64,000 nt of DNA, from assembly GCA_031550325.1 (NCBI GenBank), contig JAVBOR010000030.1, forward strand, positions 1 through 64,000. Direction: 5' to 3'. A program made the position numbers and the translations under genes. Of the stretch, positions 26,486-34,718 are shown piece after piece. The notes under the pieces are model-generated. The model searched no databases and was not told the origin of the DNA. It saw only the letters and a program-made list of their open reading frames with translations. Each line of letters begins with the position of its first letter. The first letter of the stretch is position 1. Source of the stretch: JAVBTT01 sp031550325 (GTDB lineage Bacteria > Bacillota > Clostridia > Oscillospirales > UBA929).

Positions 26486-27675
26486 GCAATCAGATCGGGC
26501 TTTACGCGCACATTCCGTTTTGCGTCAGCAAGTGCGTGTACTGCGACTTTTATTCGCTGACGGACGTCGATAAACGCGGGCTGGACGACTACCTCAAGGT
26601 CATGCAGGCGCATCTGCGCGAGACCGCCGAGTTTACGGGCAAGAAGGCCAAGGGTGGCGTGGGCATCGACACGGTCTATTTTGGCGGCGGCACCCCGACG
26701 CTGTTTGGGGCTGACCGCATCAAGGCGCTTCTCAAGGCCATTCAGACGCTGTGGGCAGTTTCGCGAAACGCCGAGATCACGGTTGAGGCCAATCCCGAGA
26801 GCGTGGATGAAAAGCAGCTGCGGAAGCTTCACCGGGCGGGCGTAAACCGAATCTCCTTCGGCGTGCAGGCCATGCAGGACGAGCACCTGAAGGCGCTGGG
26901 CCGCGCCCATGACGCCGCCCGCGCGAAAGAGGCCGTGGCGCAGGCACGCGCGGCGGGCTTTGACAACGTCAGCGTCGACCTGCTGTTCGGACTGCCGGAG
27001 CAGACCGCCGAGCAGCTATACGAATCGCTTGAATGGGCGGTCGGCGCGAAGGTCGAGCATATCTCGGTATACGGCCTGAAGGTGGAGGAGCGCACGCCGC
27101 TTTATAAGGCGCGCGACAAGTTTGTCTTCCCCGACGACGACGCACAGGCTGCCATGTATTTGGCCACTGTGGCGTACCTCGAGCGCGAGGGATATGAGCA
27201 ATACGAGATCTCCAACTTTGCAAGGCCCGGCTGGGCCTGCCGGCACAACCTGAAGTACTGGCAGCTCGATCCCTATATCGGCATTGGTCCATCGGCGCAC
27301 AGCGACTTCGGCGGCAAGCGATACAGCAATGTGCGCAGCCTCGAGGTCTACTGCGACGGCGTGCGCAACGGGGATTCGGTCATTGACGAAATGACGGCGG
27401 TTCCCTTGCTGGAGCGCGCCGGGGAGTATGTGATGTGCGGACTGCGCACGGCCTACGGCATTTCGGGAAACGCCTATACCAAACAGTATAAGGTCAGCTT
27501 TGACCCCATCGAGCGGCGCCTGGAGAGGTTTATGCAATACGACCTGACGCAGCGTCACGGGGATCGCTGGCGGCTGACGCCCAAGGGCTTTTTGGTGTCC
27601 AACAGCATCCTTGCCGAGCTGCTGAGCGCTGAGTCGCAGGACGTGAGCGGGAATATGGCGGCTCATATCGGGTAG
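26482..27675 (+). CDS. hemW: Radical SAM heme chaperone HemW
   Basis: A 397-residue radical SAM protein of the HemN/HemW group. The cluster motif CVSKCVYCDFYS (residues 14-25) has the CxxxCxxC spacing plus the extra Cys-Asp-Phe typical of the group; YFGGGTPT, ITVEANPES and ISFGVQA follow. The length and the single HemN_C region at the end fit HemW, which delivers heme, rather than HemN, whose oxygen-independent coproporphyrinogen oxidase activity needs an N-terminal extension absent here. It overlaps the lyxose isomerase gene by 4 bp (ATGA). Older annotations call such proteins coproporphyrinogen III oxidase. Confidence 0.93.
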   Translation: MSNQIGLYAHIPFCVSKCVYCDFYSLTDVDKRGLDDYLKVMQAHLRETAEFTGKKAKGGVGIDTVYFGGGTPTLFGADRIKALLKAIQTLWAVSRNAEITVEANPESVDEKQLRKLHRAGVNRISFGVQAMQDEHLKALGRAHDAARAKEAVAQARAAGFDNVSVDLLFGLPEQTAEQLYESLEWAVGAKVEHISVYGLKVEERTPLYKARDKFVFPDDDAQAAMYLATVAYLEREGYEQYEISNFARPGWACRHNLKYWQLDPYIGIGPSAHSDFGGKRYSNVRSLEVYCDGVRNGDSVIDEMTAVPLLERAGEYVMCGLRTAYGISGNAYTKQYKVSFDPIERRLERFMQYDLTQRHGDRWRLTPKGFLVSNSILAELLSAESQDVSGNMAAHIG

Positions 27676-27683
27676 GGGGCCTC

Positions 27684-28208
27684 ATGATGGCGGATGTCTT
27701 CACAGAACACATGGTCAAAAGGCGGTCCTCTCCCAAGACGGCGCTCATCAAGCTGCTGATTGCCGCGGCATCCGCGCTGGCGGCGCTTTGGCCGGCGCTG
27801 GCGCTGCTCAAGGGGGTTAACCTGCTGTACTTTTTGCCGCTGACCGCCGCAGGCGGGTTCTGGTTTGGCCGGAAGCTCATTTTGAGACAAAATGTTGAGT
27901 TTGAATATATGGTCACCAATGGAGAGCTTGATGTGGACAAAATTCTGGCGCGCAGAATACGCAGACATTTGCTGACGGTGGACTGCCGCAGCTTTATTAC
28001 GCTGGCGCCCTGCGCGCCGGGGCGTCCTTATGAGCCCACGCCGGTCGGGCGCCGGGTCGACGCCTCGTCGGCGCCCGACAGCCCGCAGAGGTGGCTTGTC
28101 GTTTTTCCCGGAGGGGACGGCGTGCGCACGCTGCTGGTCTTTGAACCGAACGAGCAGATGCTGGACGCGTTTCGTCAGCTCAATCCGGGCTGTTTTGAAG
28201 CGCGATGA
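27684..28208 (+). CDS. DUF6106-like membrane protein
   Basis: A 174-residue protein starting MMADVFTEHMVKRR with two adjacent hydrophobic helices (LIKLLIAAASALAALWPALA and LLYFLPLTAAGGFWF) and a C-terminal soluble domain with strands YMVTNGELDVDKILARRIRR and WLVVFPGGDGVRTLLVFEPN. It resembles the clostridial DUF6106 family, whose role is unknown. It starts 8 bp after hemW and overlaps acpS by 4 bp, so it is part of the operon. The family name is from memory of the N-terminal pattern and is less certain than the membrane topology. Confidence 0.72.
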   Translation: MMADVFTEHMVKRRSSPKTALIKLLIAAASALAALWPALALLKGVNLLYFLPLTAAGGFWFGRKLILRQNVEFEYMVTNGELDVDKILARRIRRHLLTVDCRSFITLAPCAPGRPYEPTPVGRRVDASSAPDSPQRWLVVFPGGDGVRTLLVFEPNEQMLDAFRQLNPGCFEAR

Positions 28209-28525
28209 GGATCGGGCTGGACATGCTGGACATTGAGCGCATGGAGAGGCTTCTGCACCATGCGCGGTTTATGGAGCGCATTTACAGCGCTGCCGAGCGG
28301 GAGTATATCGCGTCCAAGGGTTCCCGCGCCGCGCAAACGGCTGCGGGAATTTTCTGCGCCAAGGAGGCCTATGCCAAGGCAGCCGGAAGAGGGGTCGCCG
28401 CGCTGCTGGGGGGCTGCCTAGAGGTGCGCTACGATCAAGACGGCAAGCCCTTTATGCAGGGTGCCGCCGTATCGATTACCCATACGGATCGCACGGCCGC
28501 GGCGGTTGTTTTGCTGGAGGATTGA
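28205..28525 (+). CDS. acpS: Holo-[acyl-carrier-protein] synthase
   Basis: A 106-residue AcpS-type phosphopantetheinyl transferase that moves 4'-phosphopantetheine from CoA to acyl carrier protein. The Mg-binding motifs GLDMLDIERM (residues 4-13) and FCAKEAYAKAAGRG (about 51-64) are intact, and VSITHTDRTAAAVVL closes the fold. It is slightly shorter than the usual 115-125 residues, mainly between the two motifs and at the end. The order acpS-nnrD-lipoprotein-alr is common in Firmicutes. It overlaps the upstream gene by 4 bp. Confidence 0.93.
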   Translation: MRIGLDMLDIERMERLLHHARFMERIYSAAEREYIASKGSRAAQTAAGIFCAKEAYAKAAGRGVAALLGGCLEVRYDQDGKPFMQGAAVSITHTDRTAAAVVLLED

Positions 28526-28527
28526 GC

Positions 28528-29376
28528 ATGGATATCGACAAAGAGCTGGTGAAGACGCTTTTGCCTGTGCGTGCGCGAGAGAGCCACAAGGGCGATTTTG
28601 GCAGAGTGCTGGTGCTGGCGGGCAGCGTCGGGTTCACCGGCGCCGCGCGGCTGTGCGCGATGGGCGCTGTGCGCGCGGGCGCTGGCCTTGTCACCGTCGG
28701 CACGCCGCGCAGCTGCTGGCCGATTGTGGCAGCCGGCGCTCCCGAGCCCATGTGCCACCCCTTGCCGGAGGACGAGAGCGGACGCCTCAGCCTGGAGGCC
28801 TGGTCGTGGATCGAACCCGCGCTTCTCCGCAGCGACGTGTGCGTCATCGGGCCGGGACTGGGCCGGTCGGATGACATTGCGCAGCTTGTAGGGCTTGTGC
28901 TGAAGGCCGGGCTTCGGGTTGTTTTGGACGCCGACGGCATAAACGCCTATGACGGTCATATACTGGATTGTCCGTGTGTTCTCACCCCTCACGAGGGAGA
29001 GTTTGTGCGGGCGGGCGGCGATTTGAGCGCCGGGCGGGACGCGGGGGCGCGTGCGTTCGCCGCTAAGACGGGCGGCGTCCTTGTGCTCAAGGGGCGGCAC
29101 ACGCTGGTGGCCTCCCCTAAAGGGCTGCTGCGCCGCAACACGACCGGGAATCCCGGGCTGGCCAAGGGCGGCAGCGGCGACGTGCTGGCCGGAATGATCG
29201 GCGCGCTGGCCGGGCAGGGCCTGACGATGTTTGACGCAGCCTCGGCGGCGGTCTGGCTGCACGGAGAGGCTGCCGATCACTGCGCGCGGCGTTGGGGGGA
29301 GTACGCCATGACGCCGTCAGATCTGCTTTTGTCGCTGGCGCGCGTCCTCACAGCCTATAATGGAGGGAAGACATGA
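28528..29376 (+). CDS. nnrD: ADP-dependent NAD(P)H-hydrate dehydratase
   Basis: A 282-residue carbohydrate-kinase-like enzyme that repairs hydrated NAD(P)H. Motifs are HKGDFGRVLVLAGS (nucleotide loop), VLTPHEGEF near 150 and the family signature NPGLAKGGSGDVLAGMIGAL near 210. Only the dehydratase domain is present; the NnrE epimerase domain fused to it in many bacteria is missing and was not found in the window. The ATG at 28528 is chosen with GGAGG at 28516-28520 instead of a TTG 6 nt earlier. It overlaps the following lipoprotein gene by 4 bp. Confidence 0.93.
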   Translation: MDIDKELVKTLLPVRARESHKGDFGRVLVLAGSVGFTGAARLCAMGAVRAGAGLVTVGTPRSCWPIVAAGAPEPMCHPLPEDESGRLSLEAWSWIEPALLRSDVCVIGPGLGRSDDIAQLVGLVLKAGLRVVLDADGINAYDGHILDCPCVLTPHEGEFVRAGGDLSAGRDAGARAFAAKTGGVLVLKGRHTLVASPKGLLRRNTTGNPGLAKGGSGDVLAGMIGALAGQGLTMFDAASAAVWLHGEAADHCARRWGEYAMTPSDLLLSLARVLTAYNGGKT

Positions 29377-29942
29377 AAAAGCTGGCCCTTGCACTGATGC
29401 TGCTTATTTTGCTCACGGCATGCGGGCAGAAGGAAGGCGAGTCCTCCGAAGATATTCGGGACTACTACCGTTCGCTAGAGCATATCGAGATGACCGTCAC
29501 GCAGCGCACCGACTTCGGCGACCGCGTGCTGGACTTTGAGGTGCTGTACAAATGGCAAAAGGACGGCGCGTGTACGATAGAGACGCTGTCTCCGCAGGCC
29601 ATTCGCGGGCTGACGGCCACGCTGAGGGACGATGGCGCGACGCTGGCGTTTGATCAGACCATCGTCGAGCTCGGCGCGCTTCCCGGAACGGGCCTGTCCC
29701 CGCTGGAGGCACTGCCGCTGATGATCGGGCAGTGGAGCGACGGGTACGTCTCGTCGAGCGGCCGGGAAAAGCTGGCCGAGCAGCCGTGTCTGCGCTATAC
29801 ATACAAGACCACGTGGAATGAGACTGCGCTCGAGCAGACCGTGTGGTTTGCGCAGGACAGCCGCGCGCCCGTCCTGGCCGAACTTGCGGCCGACGGGCAG
29901 GTGATCGTGCGATGCACGTTTTCCGGAGTAAACCTGACTTGA
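29373..29942 (+). CDS. Lipoprotein, YdcC/GerS-like by position
   Basis: A 189-residue lipoprotein: signal helix KLALALMLLILLTAC with Cys17 as the lipidation site. The mature part alternates beta-strands (EHIEMTVTQRTDFGDRVLDF, YKWQKDGACTIETLSP, LRYTYKTTWNETALEQTVWF), which fits the LolA-like curved sheet. In B. subtilis a lipoprotein of this kind (YdcC) lies between acpS and alr, and in Clostridioides difficile the germination lipoprotein GerS is encoded next to alr2. The same place and architecture here support membership of that group. The assignment rests on context and predicted fold, not on clear motifs, and a germination role is an inference. Confidence 0.72.
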   Translation: MKKLALALMLLILLTACGQKEGESSEDIRDYYRSLEHIEMTVTQRTDFGDRVLDFEVLYKWQKDGACTIETLSPQAIRGLTATLRDDGATLAFDQTIVELGALPGTGLSPLEALPLMIGQWSDGYVSSSGREKLAEQPCLRYTYKTTWNETALEQTVWFAQDSRAPVLAELAADGQVIVRCTFSGVNLT

Positions 29943-29982
29943 CGCCGCGCGCGTTTCAAACGATAGAGTAAGGAGAGCCCTT

Positions 29983-31074
29983 ATGGTCAAAAAGGCACGA
30001 ACCTGGGCGGAGATTTCGCTCGACGCGCTCTCGGGCAACTATAAAGCCGTGAAGGCCATCACCGATAAGCGTATTATGGCGGTTGTGAAGGCCGACGCCT
30101 ACGGGCATGGCGCGACGCCGATCGCCCGGCGGCTTGAAGAGGAACAGGTGGATTTTCTGGCCGTGGCCACCGCCGAGGAGGCCGTGGCGCTGCACGGCGG
30201 CGGCGTGACAACCCCGCTGCTGGTGCTGGGGTATGTACCGCCCGATCTGGTGGCCGAAATGGCCGAGAGGGACGTGCGCCTCGCGCTGTTTGATTTCGAG
30301 CAGGCCAAGGCCGTTTCCGGCGCCGTTGGGCGCAGGCCTGTCAAGGTGCATGTGAAGGTTGACACCGGAATGTCGCGGCTGGGCTTTTTGTCGCTGGAGG
30401 AGTTGGAGGCCGCCTGCCGGCTGCCCGGCTTTGTTCCGGAGGGAATTTTTACCCATCTGGCCACGGCGGATCTCCCCGGAGACGGCTTTGTCTCGGTGCA
30501 GGCAGCCGCTTTTACGGGGATTATTGAGGGATTGCGGGCAAAAGGTCTTGAATTTGAGATTATCCATTGCGCAAACAGCGGGGGTGTGATAAACTATAAT
30601 GAAGTTCCGGGGAACATGGCCCGCACGGGGCTTCTGCTTTATGGATGCAGCCCGTCCGGCGCTGGTTTTCCGGCGCTTACGCCCGTGATGCGCTTCTGCG
30701 CCACCGTGGCGCAGGTGAAGCGTCTTCACCGGGGCGACACTGTCAGCTATGGCCGCACCTTCACCGTCGGCGAGGGCGCCTCTGTCGCGGTTTTAACCTG
30801 CGGGTATGCAGACGGCTATCACCGCGCGCTTTCCAACCGCGCGGACGTGCTGCTCAACGGCTGCCGCGCGCCTATTCGCGGCAACATCTGCATGGATATG
30901 ATGATCGTCGACGCGACGGGATGCCCCAACGCAAGGTCGGGCGACACCGCGGTTCTGTTCGGCCGCGACGGCGGTCTTACGCTACCTGTGGACGAGCTTG
31001 CGGGCCGGGCCGGGACGATTTCCTACGAGCTTTTGTGTTCGGTCAGCGCACGCGTACCGCGTTTTTATGTGTGA
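29983..31074 (+). CDS. alr: Alanine racemase
   Basis: A 363-residue PLP enzyme making D-alanine for peptidoglycan. VVKADAYGHGA near residue 33 carries the PLP Lys; HVKVDTGMSRLG, HCANSGG and CGYADGYHRALSNRADVLLN are conserved; SYGRTF near 255 holds the catalytic Tyr of the second subunit. The length is normal. AAGGAG precedes the ATG. It follows the GerS/YdcC-like gene by 40 bp and is probably in the same operon. In spore formers an alanine racemase may also limit premature germination by L-alanine; which role this copy plays cannot be read from sequence. Confidence 0.96.
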   Translation: MVKKARTWAEISLDALSGNYKAVKAITDKRIMAVVKADAYGHGATPIARRLEEEQVDFLAVATAEEAVALHGGGVTTPLLVLGYVPPDLVAEMAERDVRLALFDFEQAKAVSGAVGRRPVKVHVKVDTGMSRLGFLSLEELEAACRLPGFVPEGIFTHLATADLPGDGFVSVQAAAFTGIIEGLRAKGLEFEIIHCANSGGVINYNEVPGNMARTGLLLYGCSPSGAGFPALTPVMRFCATVAQVKRLHRGDTVSYGRTFTVGEGASVAVLTCGYADGYHRALSNRADVLLNGCRAPIRGNICMDMMIVDATGCPNARSGDTAVLFGRDGGLTLPVDELAGRAGTISYELLCSVSARVPRFYV

Positions 31075-31165
31075 CGGCAAGCGCCGTGCGCGTATAAAAT
31101 AATCCCTCTTGTGGGACAATGTTAGTGCTGGTAACAGCCAAGCATTGAACATAAGAGGTGCGACT

Positions 31166-31576
31166 ATGGATTCCAGTACGAGCATTCGATTGGGCTCTGA
31201 AGCGCTGGCCGAGACCCGTCAGGAGACGACCGTCCGGCGCGGCGACATTTACTACGCGGATCTCAGCCCGGTGGTCGGCAGCGAGCAGGGCGGCATGCGC
31301 CCGGTTCTCATCGTGCAAAACAATGTGGGCAACCGCCACAGCCCAACCGTCATCGCGGCGGCCATCACCTCGCAGATCGGCAAGGCGCGGCTGCCGACAC
31401 ATATTGAGTTGTCGGCACGGACATATGGGTTGTCGCGGGACTCGGTCGTTCTGCTGGAGCAGGTGCGGACGATTGACAAGAAGAGACTGAAGGAGCGCAT
31501 GGGGCGGCTGGACGAGCAGTTGATGCAGCAGGTGGATTCGGCGTTGGCGGTGAGTTTTGGATTGTCGGCCATGTGA
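31166..31576 (+). CDS. MazF/PemK-family endoribonuclease without adjacent antitoxin
   Basis: A 136-residue EndoA/MazF-type RNase. Core motifs: VRRGDIYYADLSPVVGSEQG, MRPVLIVQNNVGN (active-site Arg), SPTVIAAAIT (catalytic Thr region) and LEQVRTIDKKRLKERMG. About 22 residues precede the usual start and are Ser/Glu/Thr-rich. ATG 31166 has AGAGGTG 6 nt upstream. In Bacillus the order is alr-ndoAI-ndoA with the antitoxin NdoAI just before the toxin; here only 91 bp separate alr and this gene, too little for an antitoxin gene of about 90 codons. The antitoxin is either elsewhere or lost. Confidence 0.93.
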   Translation: MDSSTSIRLGSEALAETRQETTVRRGDIYYADLSPVVGSEQGGMRPVLIVQNNVGNRHSPTVIAAAITSQIGKARLPTHIELSARTYGLSRDSVVLLEQVRTIDKKRLKERMGRLDEQLMQQVDSALAVSFGLSAM

Positions 31577-31666
31577 TACGGCGGCGCAAAGGATTGTTTT
31601 TTGACAGTTGGCGGCGCGGGCGGGAAGCCCGCTTACATAGAAATGGCGCACATAGGAGGGTTTTGT

Positions 31667-32302
31667 ATGGCACATAAGAGGGCGATCATTGGCACCCTGG
31701 CGTTTTTGCTGGTTGCGGTGCTGGCGGTGGGGTACTTTGCCCTTGCCGCCGAGATTGGCGGAAAGGACAACCCTTTGGTCACGCTGAGTTACCTCAGTGG
31801 CATTGAGCCGCAGCTGGAGGCCCAAATTGACCAGATGATCACTCAGCAGACCCAAAAGCAGGCCGATGAGCTGGACGCGAAATACGCGCAGGCGAAGGAC
31901 TCGCTGCAGAAGATGATCGACGACTTCTCCGGCGCAAACGCCGGGGCCATCACGTCCGACCCCGCCTTCATGACGGCGGTCGTCAACGCGGTGCTGGCGC
32001 AGATGGATCCGTCCGGTTCGAGCACGGGCACGCAGCCCGAGACCTTTAAGCGCGTCGACATTCCGAGCGGGAAGACCGTGACGCTGGGCATGGGCAGCAT
32101 GGCCTTTCTGCGCAGCGGGGCCGCGAAATGTTATTCAACCGGTTCGCCCGGCCTGATCAATCTGAGCGATGGAACGGCGCTTGAAAACAACAGCGCGCTG
32201 GTGAAGAACAACCTGTATTCCGTGACGTTTGACAGCGGACGCGGCTTTAAGACTTCCGAGGCTTCCATCGTATTCATCCTTGGTTCGTACTCCATCCAGT
32301 AA
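31667..32302 (+). CDS. Membrane-anchored extracytoplasmic protein, unknown function
   Basis: A 211-residue protein with one N-terminal helix (AIIGTLAFLLVAVLAVGYFA) acting as signal anchor, a helical or coiled-coil stretch (about 45-85: QLEAQIDQMITQQTQKQADE) and a beta-rich C-terminal domain (from about 125: KRVDIPSGKTVTLGMGSMAF onward). No family was recognised; the C-terminal part looks like a small surface or sheath-type beta domain. ATG 31667 has AGGAGGG 6 nt upstream. It lies 90 bp after the MazF gene and 17 bp before cheV, suggesting co-transcription with cheV. A role in surface or motility functions is only a guess from that neighbour. Confidence 0.72.
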   Translation: MAHKRAIIGTLAFLLVAVLAVGYFALAAEIGGKDNPLVTLSYLSGIEPQLEAQIDQMITQQTQKQADELDAKYAQAKDSLQKMIDDFSGANAGAITSDPAFMTAVVNAVLAQMDPSGSSTGTQPETFKRVDIPSGKTVTLGMGSMAFLRSGAAKCYSTGSPGLINLSDGTALENNSALVKNNLYSVTFDSGRGFKTSEASIVFILGSYSIQ

Positions 32303-32319
32303 TATTGGGAGGTTTGGCA

Positions 32320-33252
32320 ATGGCGAAAGCATCTGAGGCGGAAATTCTTCTGGAAAGCGGCACCAATGAATTGGGAATCATGGAATTTACCATCGCGGGC
32401 AACATTTTTGGCATCAACGTCGCCAAGGTCACCGAGATCATGATGTATTCCCCCGTCAGGCCCATGCCCAACTCGCATCCGAACATCGAGGGCGTTTTCA
32501 AGCCCCGTGACGCGATCATCACCGTCATTGATCTGGCCTCCTTTATGGGGCTGCCGCCCTCCGAGAACACCGACCGAGACATGTTTATCATCACAGGCTT
32601 TAACAAGATGAGCGTCGCGTTCCACGTGCACACGGTCGAGGGCATCCACAGGGTATCCTGGGCCAACATTGAAAAACCGGACAACACCATTTACGGCGGG
32701 CAGGAGGGCCTGGCCACCGGCATCGCCAAAGTGGGGGACAAGCTGATCACCATTGTGGATTTCGAGAAGATTGTGTTCGATATCAGCCCGCAGAGCGGCA
32801 TTCAGATGTCTGAGATCAAGGATCTCGGCCCGCGCGAGCGTAGCGAAAAGCCGATTTTTGTGGCAGAGGATTCGCAGCTGCTCAAGCGAATGATTCTCGA
32901 AGCGCTGCATGAGTCCGGATACGCAAATGTATCGGCGTTTCCCAACGGCGAGGACGCCTGGGTCCGGCTGCAGGAGGTCAGACAGCGCACCATGGCCGGG
33001 ACGCCGCTGGAGTCACAGGTGGCCTGCCTGATCACCGACATAGAGATGCCCAAAATGGACGGGCACCGGCTGACAAAGCTCGTCAAAGAGGACGCCATCT
33101 TGCAGAATATCCCCGTGGTCATCTTCTCTTCGCTGATTGATGAGGCTATGCGCGTCAAGGGCGAGGCTCTCGGCGCCGACGCCCAGCTGTCCAAGCCCGA
33201 AATCGGCAACCTTGTGTCTATGGTTGACCGCTGGACGCAGAAAAAAGACTGA
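32320..33252 (+). CDS. cheV: Chemotaxis coupling protein CheV
   Basis: A 310-residue protein: CheW-like domain (about 1-165: ELGIMEFTIAGNIFGINVAK, IEGVFKPRDAIITVIDLASF) fused to a receiver domain (about 180-305) with VAEDSQLLKRM, the phospho-Asp in LITDIEMPKMDG and the Lys in LSKPEI. CheV couples receptors to CheA and helps adaptation when phosphorylated. ATG 32320 has GGGAGGT 6 nt upstream. No other che gene adjoins; a chemoreceptor is at 8.2 kb. The cell is therefore probably motile, although no flagellar gene lies in this window. Confidence 0.95.
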   Translation: MAKASEAEILLESGTNELGIMEFTIAGNIFGINVAKVTEIMMYSPVRPMPNSHPNIEGVFKPRDAIITVIDLASFMGLPPSENTDRDMFIITGFNKMSVAFHVHTVEGIHRVSWANIEKPDNTIYGGQEGLATGIAKVGDKLITIVDFEKIVFDISPQSGIQMSEIKDLGPRERSEKPIFVAEDSQLLKRMILEALHESGYANVSAFPNGEDAWVRLQEVRQRTMAGTPLESQVACLITDIEMPKMDGHRLTKLVKEDAILQNIPVVIFSSLIDEAMRVKGEALGADAQLSKPEIGNLVSMVDRWTQKKD

Positions 33253-33377
33253 CAGCACATTCACGCGGCTTCGCTGAAAGTAGACCCAAACGGGGACTTT
33301 TCCGGGCCTTCGCTTGATGTGGAGGTCCGATTGTTTTTCTCCTCAGAAGGAGAGAGTTAGAGAAAGAGGTGTTTTTA

Positions 33378-34718
33378 TTGAAAAAAAGAGTGTTGTCCCT
33401 TGGCCTTGCGCTGGTGCTGCTGTGCGGACTGTTCGCGCAGACTGCCCTTGCGCTCGGCGTGCAGGCCGAAAAAGCCAAGGCCGTGCAATGGGCCACGGCC
33501 CATCCTCAGACAGCCGGCCTGGGCGATGTCCTCGCGCGGTACTCCCTCGGCATTTCGGGCGTTTCTATTCCCGCGGAGAGCGCTGCCGGAACGGTGACCG
33601 CCCTGGCGTCCAACATTCTCCTGCGCCTGGTGGCCGACAAAAGCGTCGGACAGCTCGCGTATGATCTGGCGATGAAGCAGCTGCCCAATGGCAGTTTTGG
33701 GGACGGTCTCACCGACACGGTCTACGCCGTTCTGGCGCTGAACAAGACGCTGCCCGCCCGCTTTGACTTTGAGAAGGCGCAGGCGTGGATCGCTGCCCAG
33801 CAGCTGGCCGACGGCGGCTTTGCCTACTCCGGCAGCACGGGAGACATCGACATGACCGCCATGGCCCTGCTCGTCTATGAGGGCGACAACACGGGCAAGG
33901 CCATCAACTTTCTCCAGCGGCAGATGACCGCAAACGGCGGCTACATATCCCCCTGGTCCCCCAAAAAGGAAGAAAACGCATGCTCCGTGGCCACGGTGAT
34001 TACCGGGCTGCTGGCGTGCGGCGCGGTGGTTGACGACAAGATGATCGCCAATATGCTCTCGTTCCAGCTGGCCGACGGGTCCTTCTGCTACCAGCTGTCG
34101 GACAAGACAACAGACGCGTTTGCCACCCAGCAGTGCCTGCTCGCGCTCGGAGAGTTGAGCGCGCAGGAGAGCGTGTACACGCGCATCCCCGCCGCCGAGC
34201 TTCCGCTTTACCGCGACTGGCCGTCGATTGCCGTCTGGGCGCGCTCGGGCGTGACGACCTGCTTTGAGACGGCGCTCATGGTGGGCGACAACCGGCTCAA
34301 CTACAACCCGATGCAAAACTTCAACAAGGCGGAGCTTGCCGTGATCATCTCCAAGTTTCTGCCTGAAAATGCCCCGGCAACCGATCCCGGCCTGAAGGAC
34401 GTCGCGCCCGGAGCCTGGTACTACACCCATGTCTGCCGCGCCATTGCCGCCGGAGTGCTCAGCGGAAGCGGCGGGCTGTTCCGGCCCGACGTCGCCGTCA
34501 CGCGCGAGGAAGTCGCCTACGCCCTGACAAAGCAACTCTCGCTCGCGCCCGGCCCGAAAAAACCAGACGACATCGGCTTGGCCAACCCGGCCTATGTGGA
34601 CGCCATCACGGCTGTGATGGCTGAGAATCTCATGGTGGGCGACGGCAAGACTTTCCGGCCCAAGGAACTGATTACGCGGCAGGAGGTTGCCACTGTCTTT
34701 GCCAAACTGTATGATTAA
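33378..34718 (+). CDS. Secreted alpha/alpha-barrel (prenyltransferase-like repeat) protein with SLH domain
   Basis: A 446-residue secreted protein. TTG 33378 is the likely start (GAGGT ends 7 nt upstream), giving the signal peptide KKRVLSLGLALVLLCGLFAQ; the in-frame GTG 33369 overlaps that ribosome site. Residues about 85-280 contain squalene-cyclase/prenyltransferase-type repeats (LTDTVYAVLAL, AWIAAQQLADGGFAYSGS, INFLQRQMTANGGYIS, MLSFQLADGSFCYQLS), the fold of the alpha domain of transcobalamin and intrinsic factor. Residues about 300-446 carry SLH-like repeats (LKDVAPGAWYYTHVCRAIAA, VAVTREEVAYALTK, LITRQEVATVFAKLYD). No catalytic motif of cyclases is seen. It overlaps the DUF4430 lipoprotein gene by 8 bp, so the two products probably act together. 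Confidence 0.87.
   Translation: MKKRVLSLGLALVLLCGLFAQTALALGVQAEKAKAVQWATAHPQTAGLGDVLARYSLGISGVSIPAESAAGTVTALASNILLRLVADKSVGQLAYDLAMKQLPNGSFGDGLTDTVYAVLALNKTLPARFDFEKAQAWIAAQQLADGGFAYSGSTGDIDMTAMALLVYEGDNTGKAINFLQRQMTANGGYISPWSPKKEENACSVATVITGLLACGAVVDDKMIANMLSFQLADGSFCYQLSDKTTDAFATQQCLLALGELSAQESVYTRIPAAELPLYRDWPSIAVWARSGVTTCFETALMVGDNRLNYNPMQNFNKAELAVIISKFLPENAPATDPGLKDVAPGAWYYTHVCRAIAAGVLSGSGGLFRPDVAVTREEVAYALTKQLSLAPGPKKPDDIGLANPAYVDAITAVMAENLMVGDGKTFRPKELITRQEVATVFAKLYD

Noticed and set aside
33253..33377. Regulatory RNA between cheV and the barrel-protein gene
   Set aside because: Only a small TCTCCT/AGGAGA hairpin near the ribosome site was seen; no cobalamin riboswitch (B12 box) or other known motif is present.
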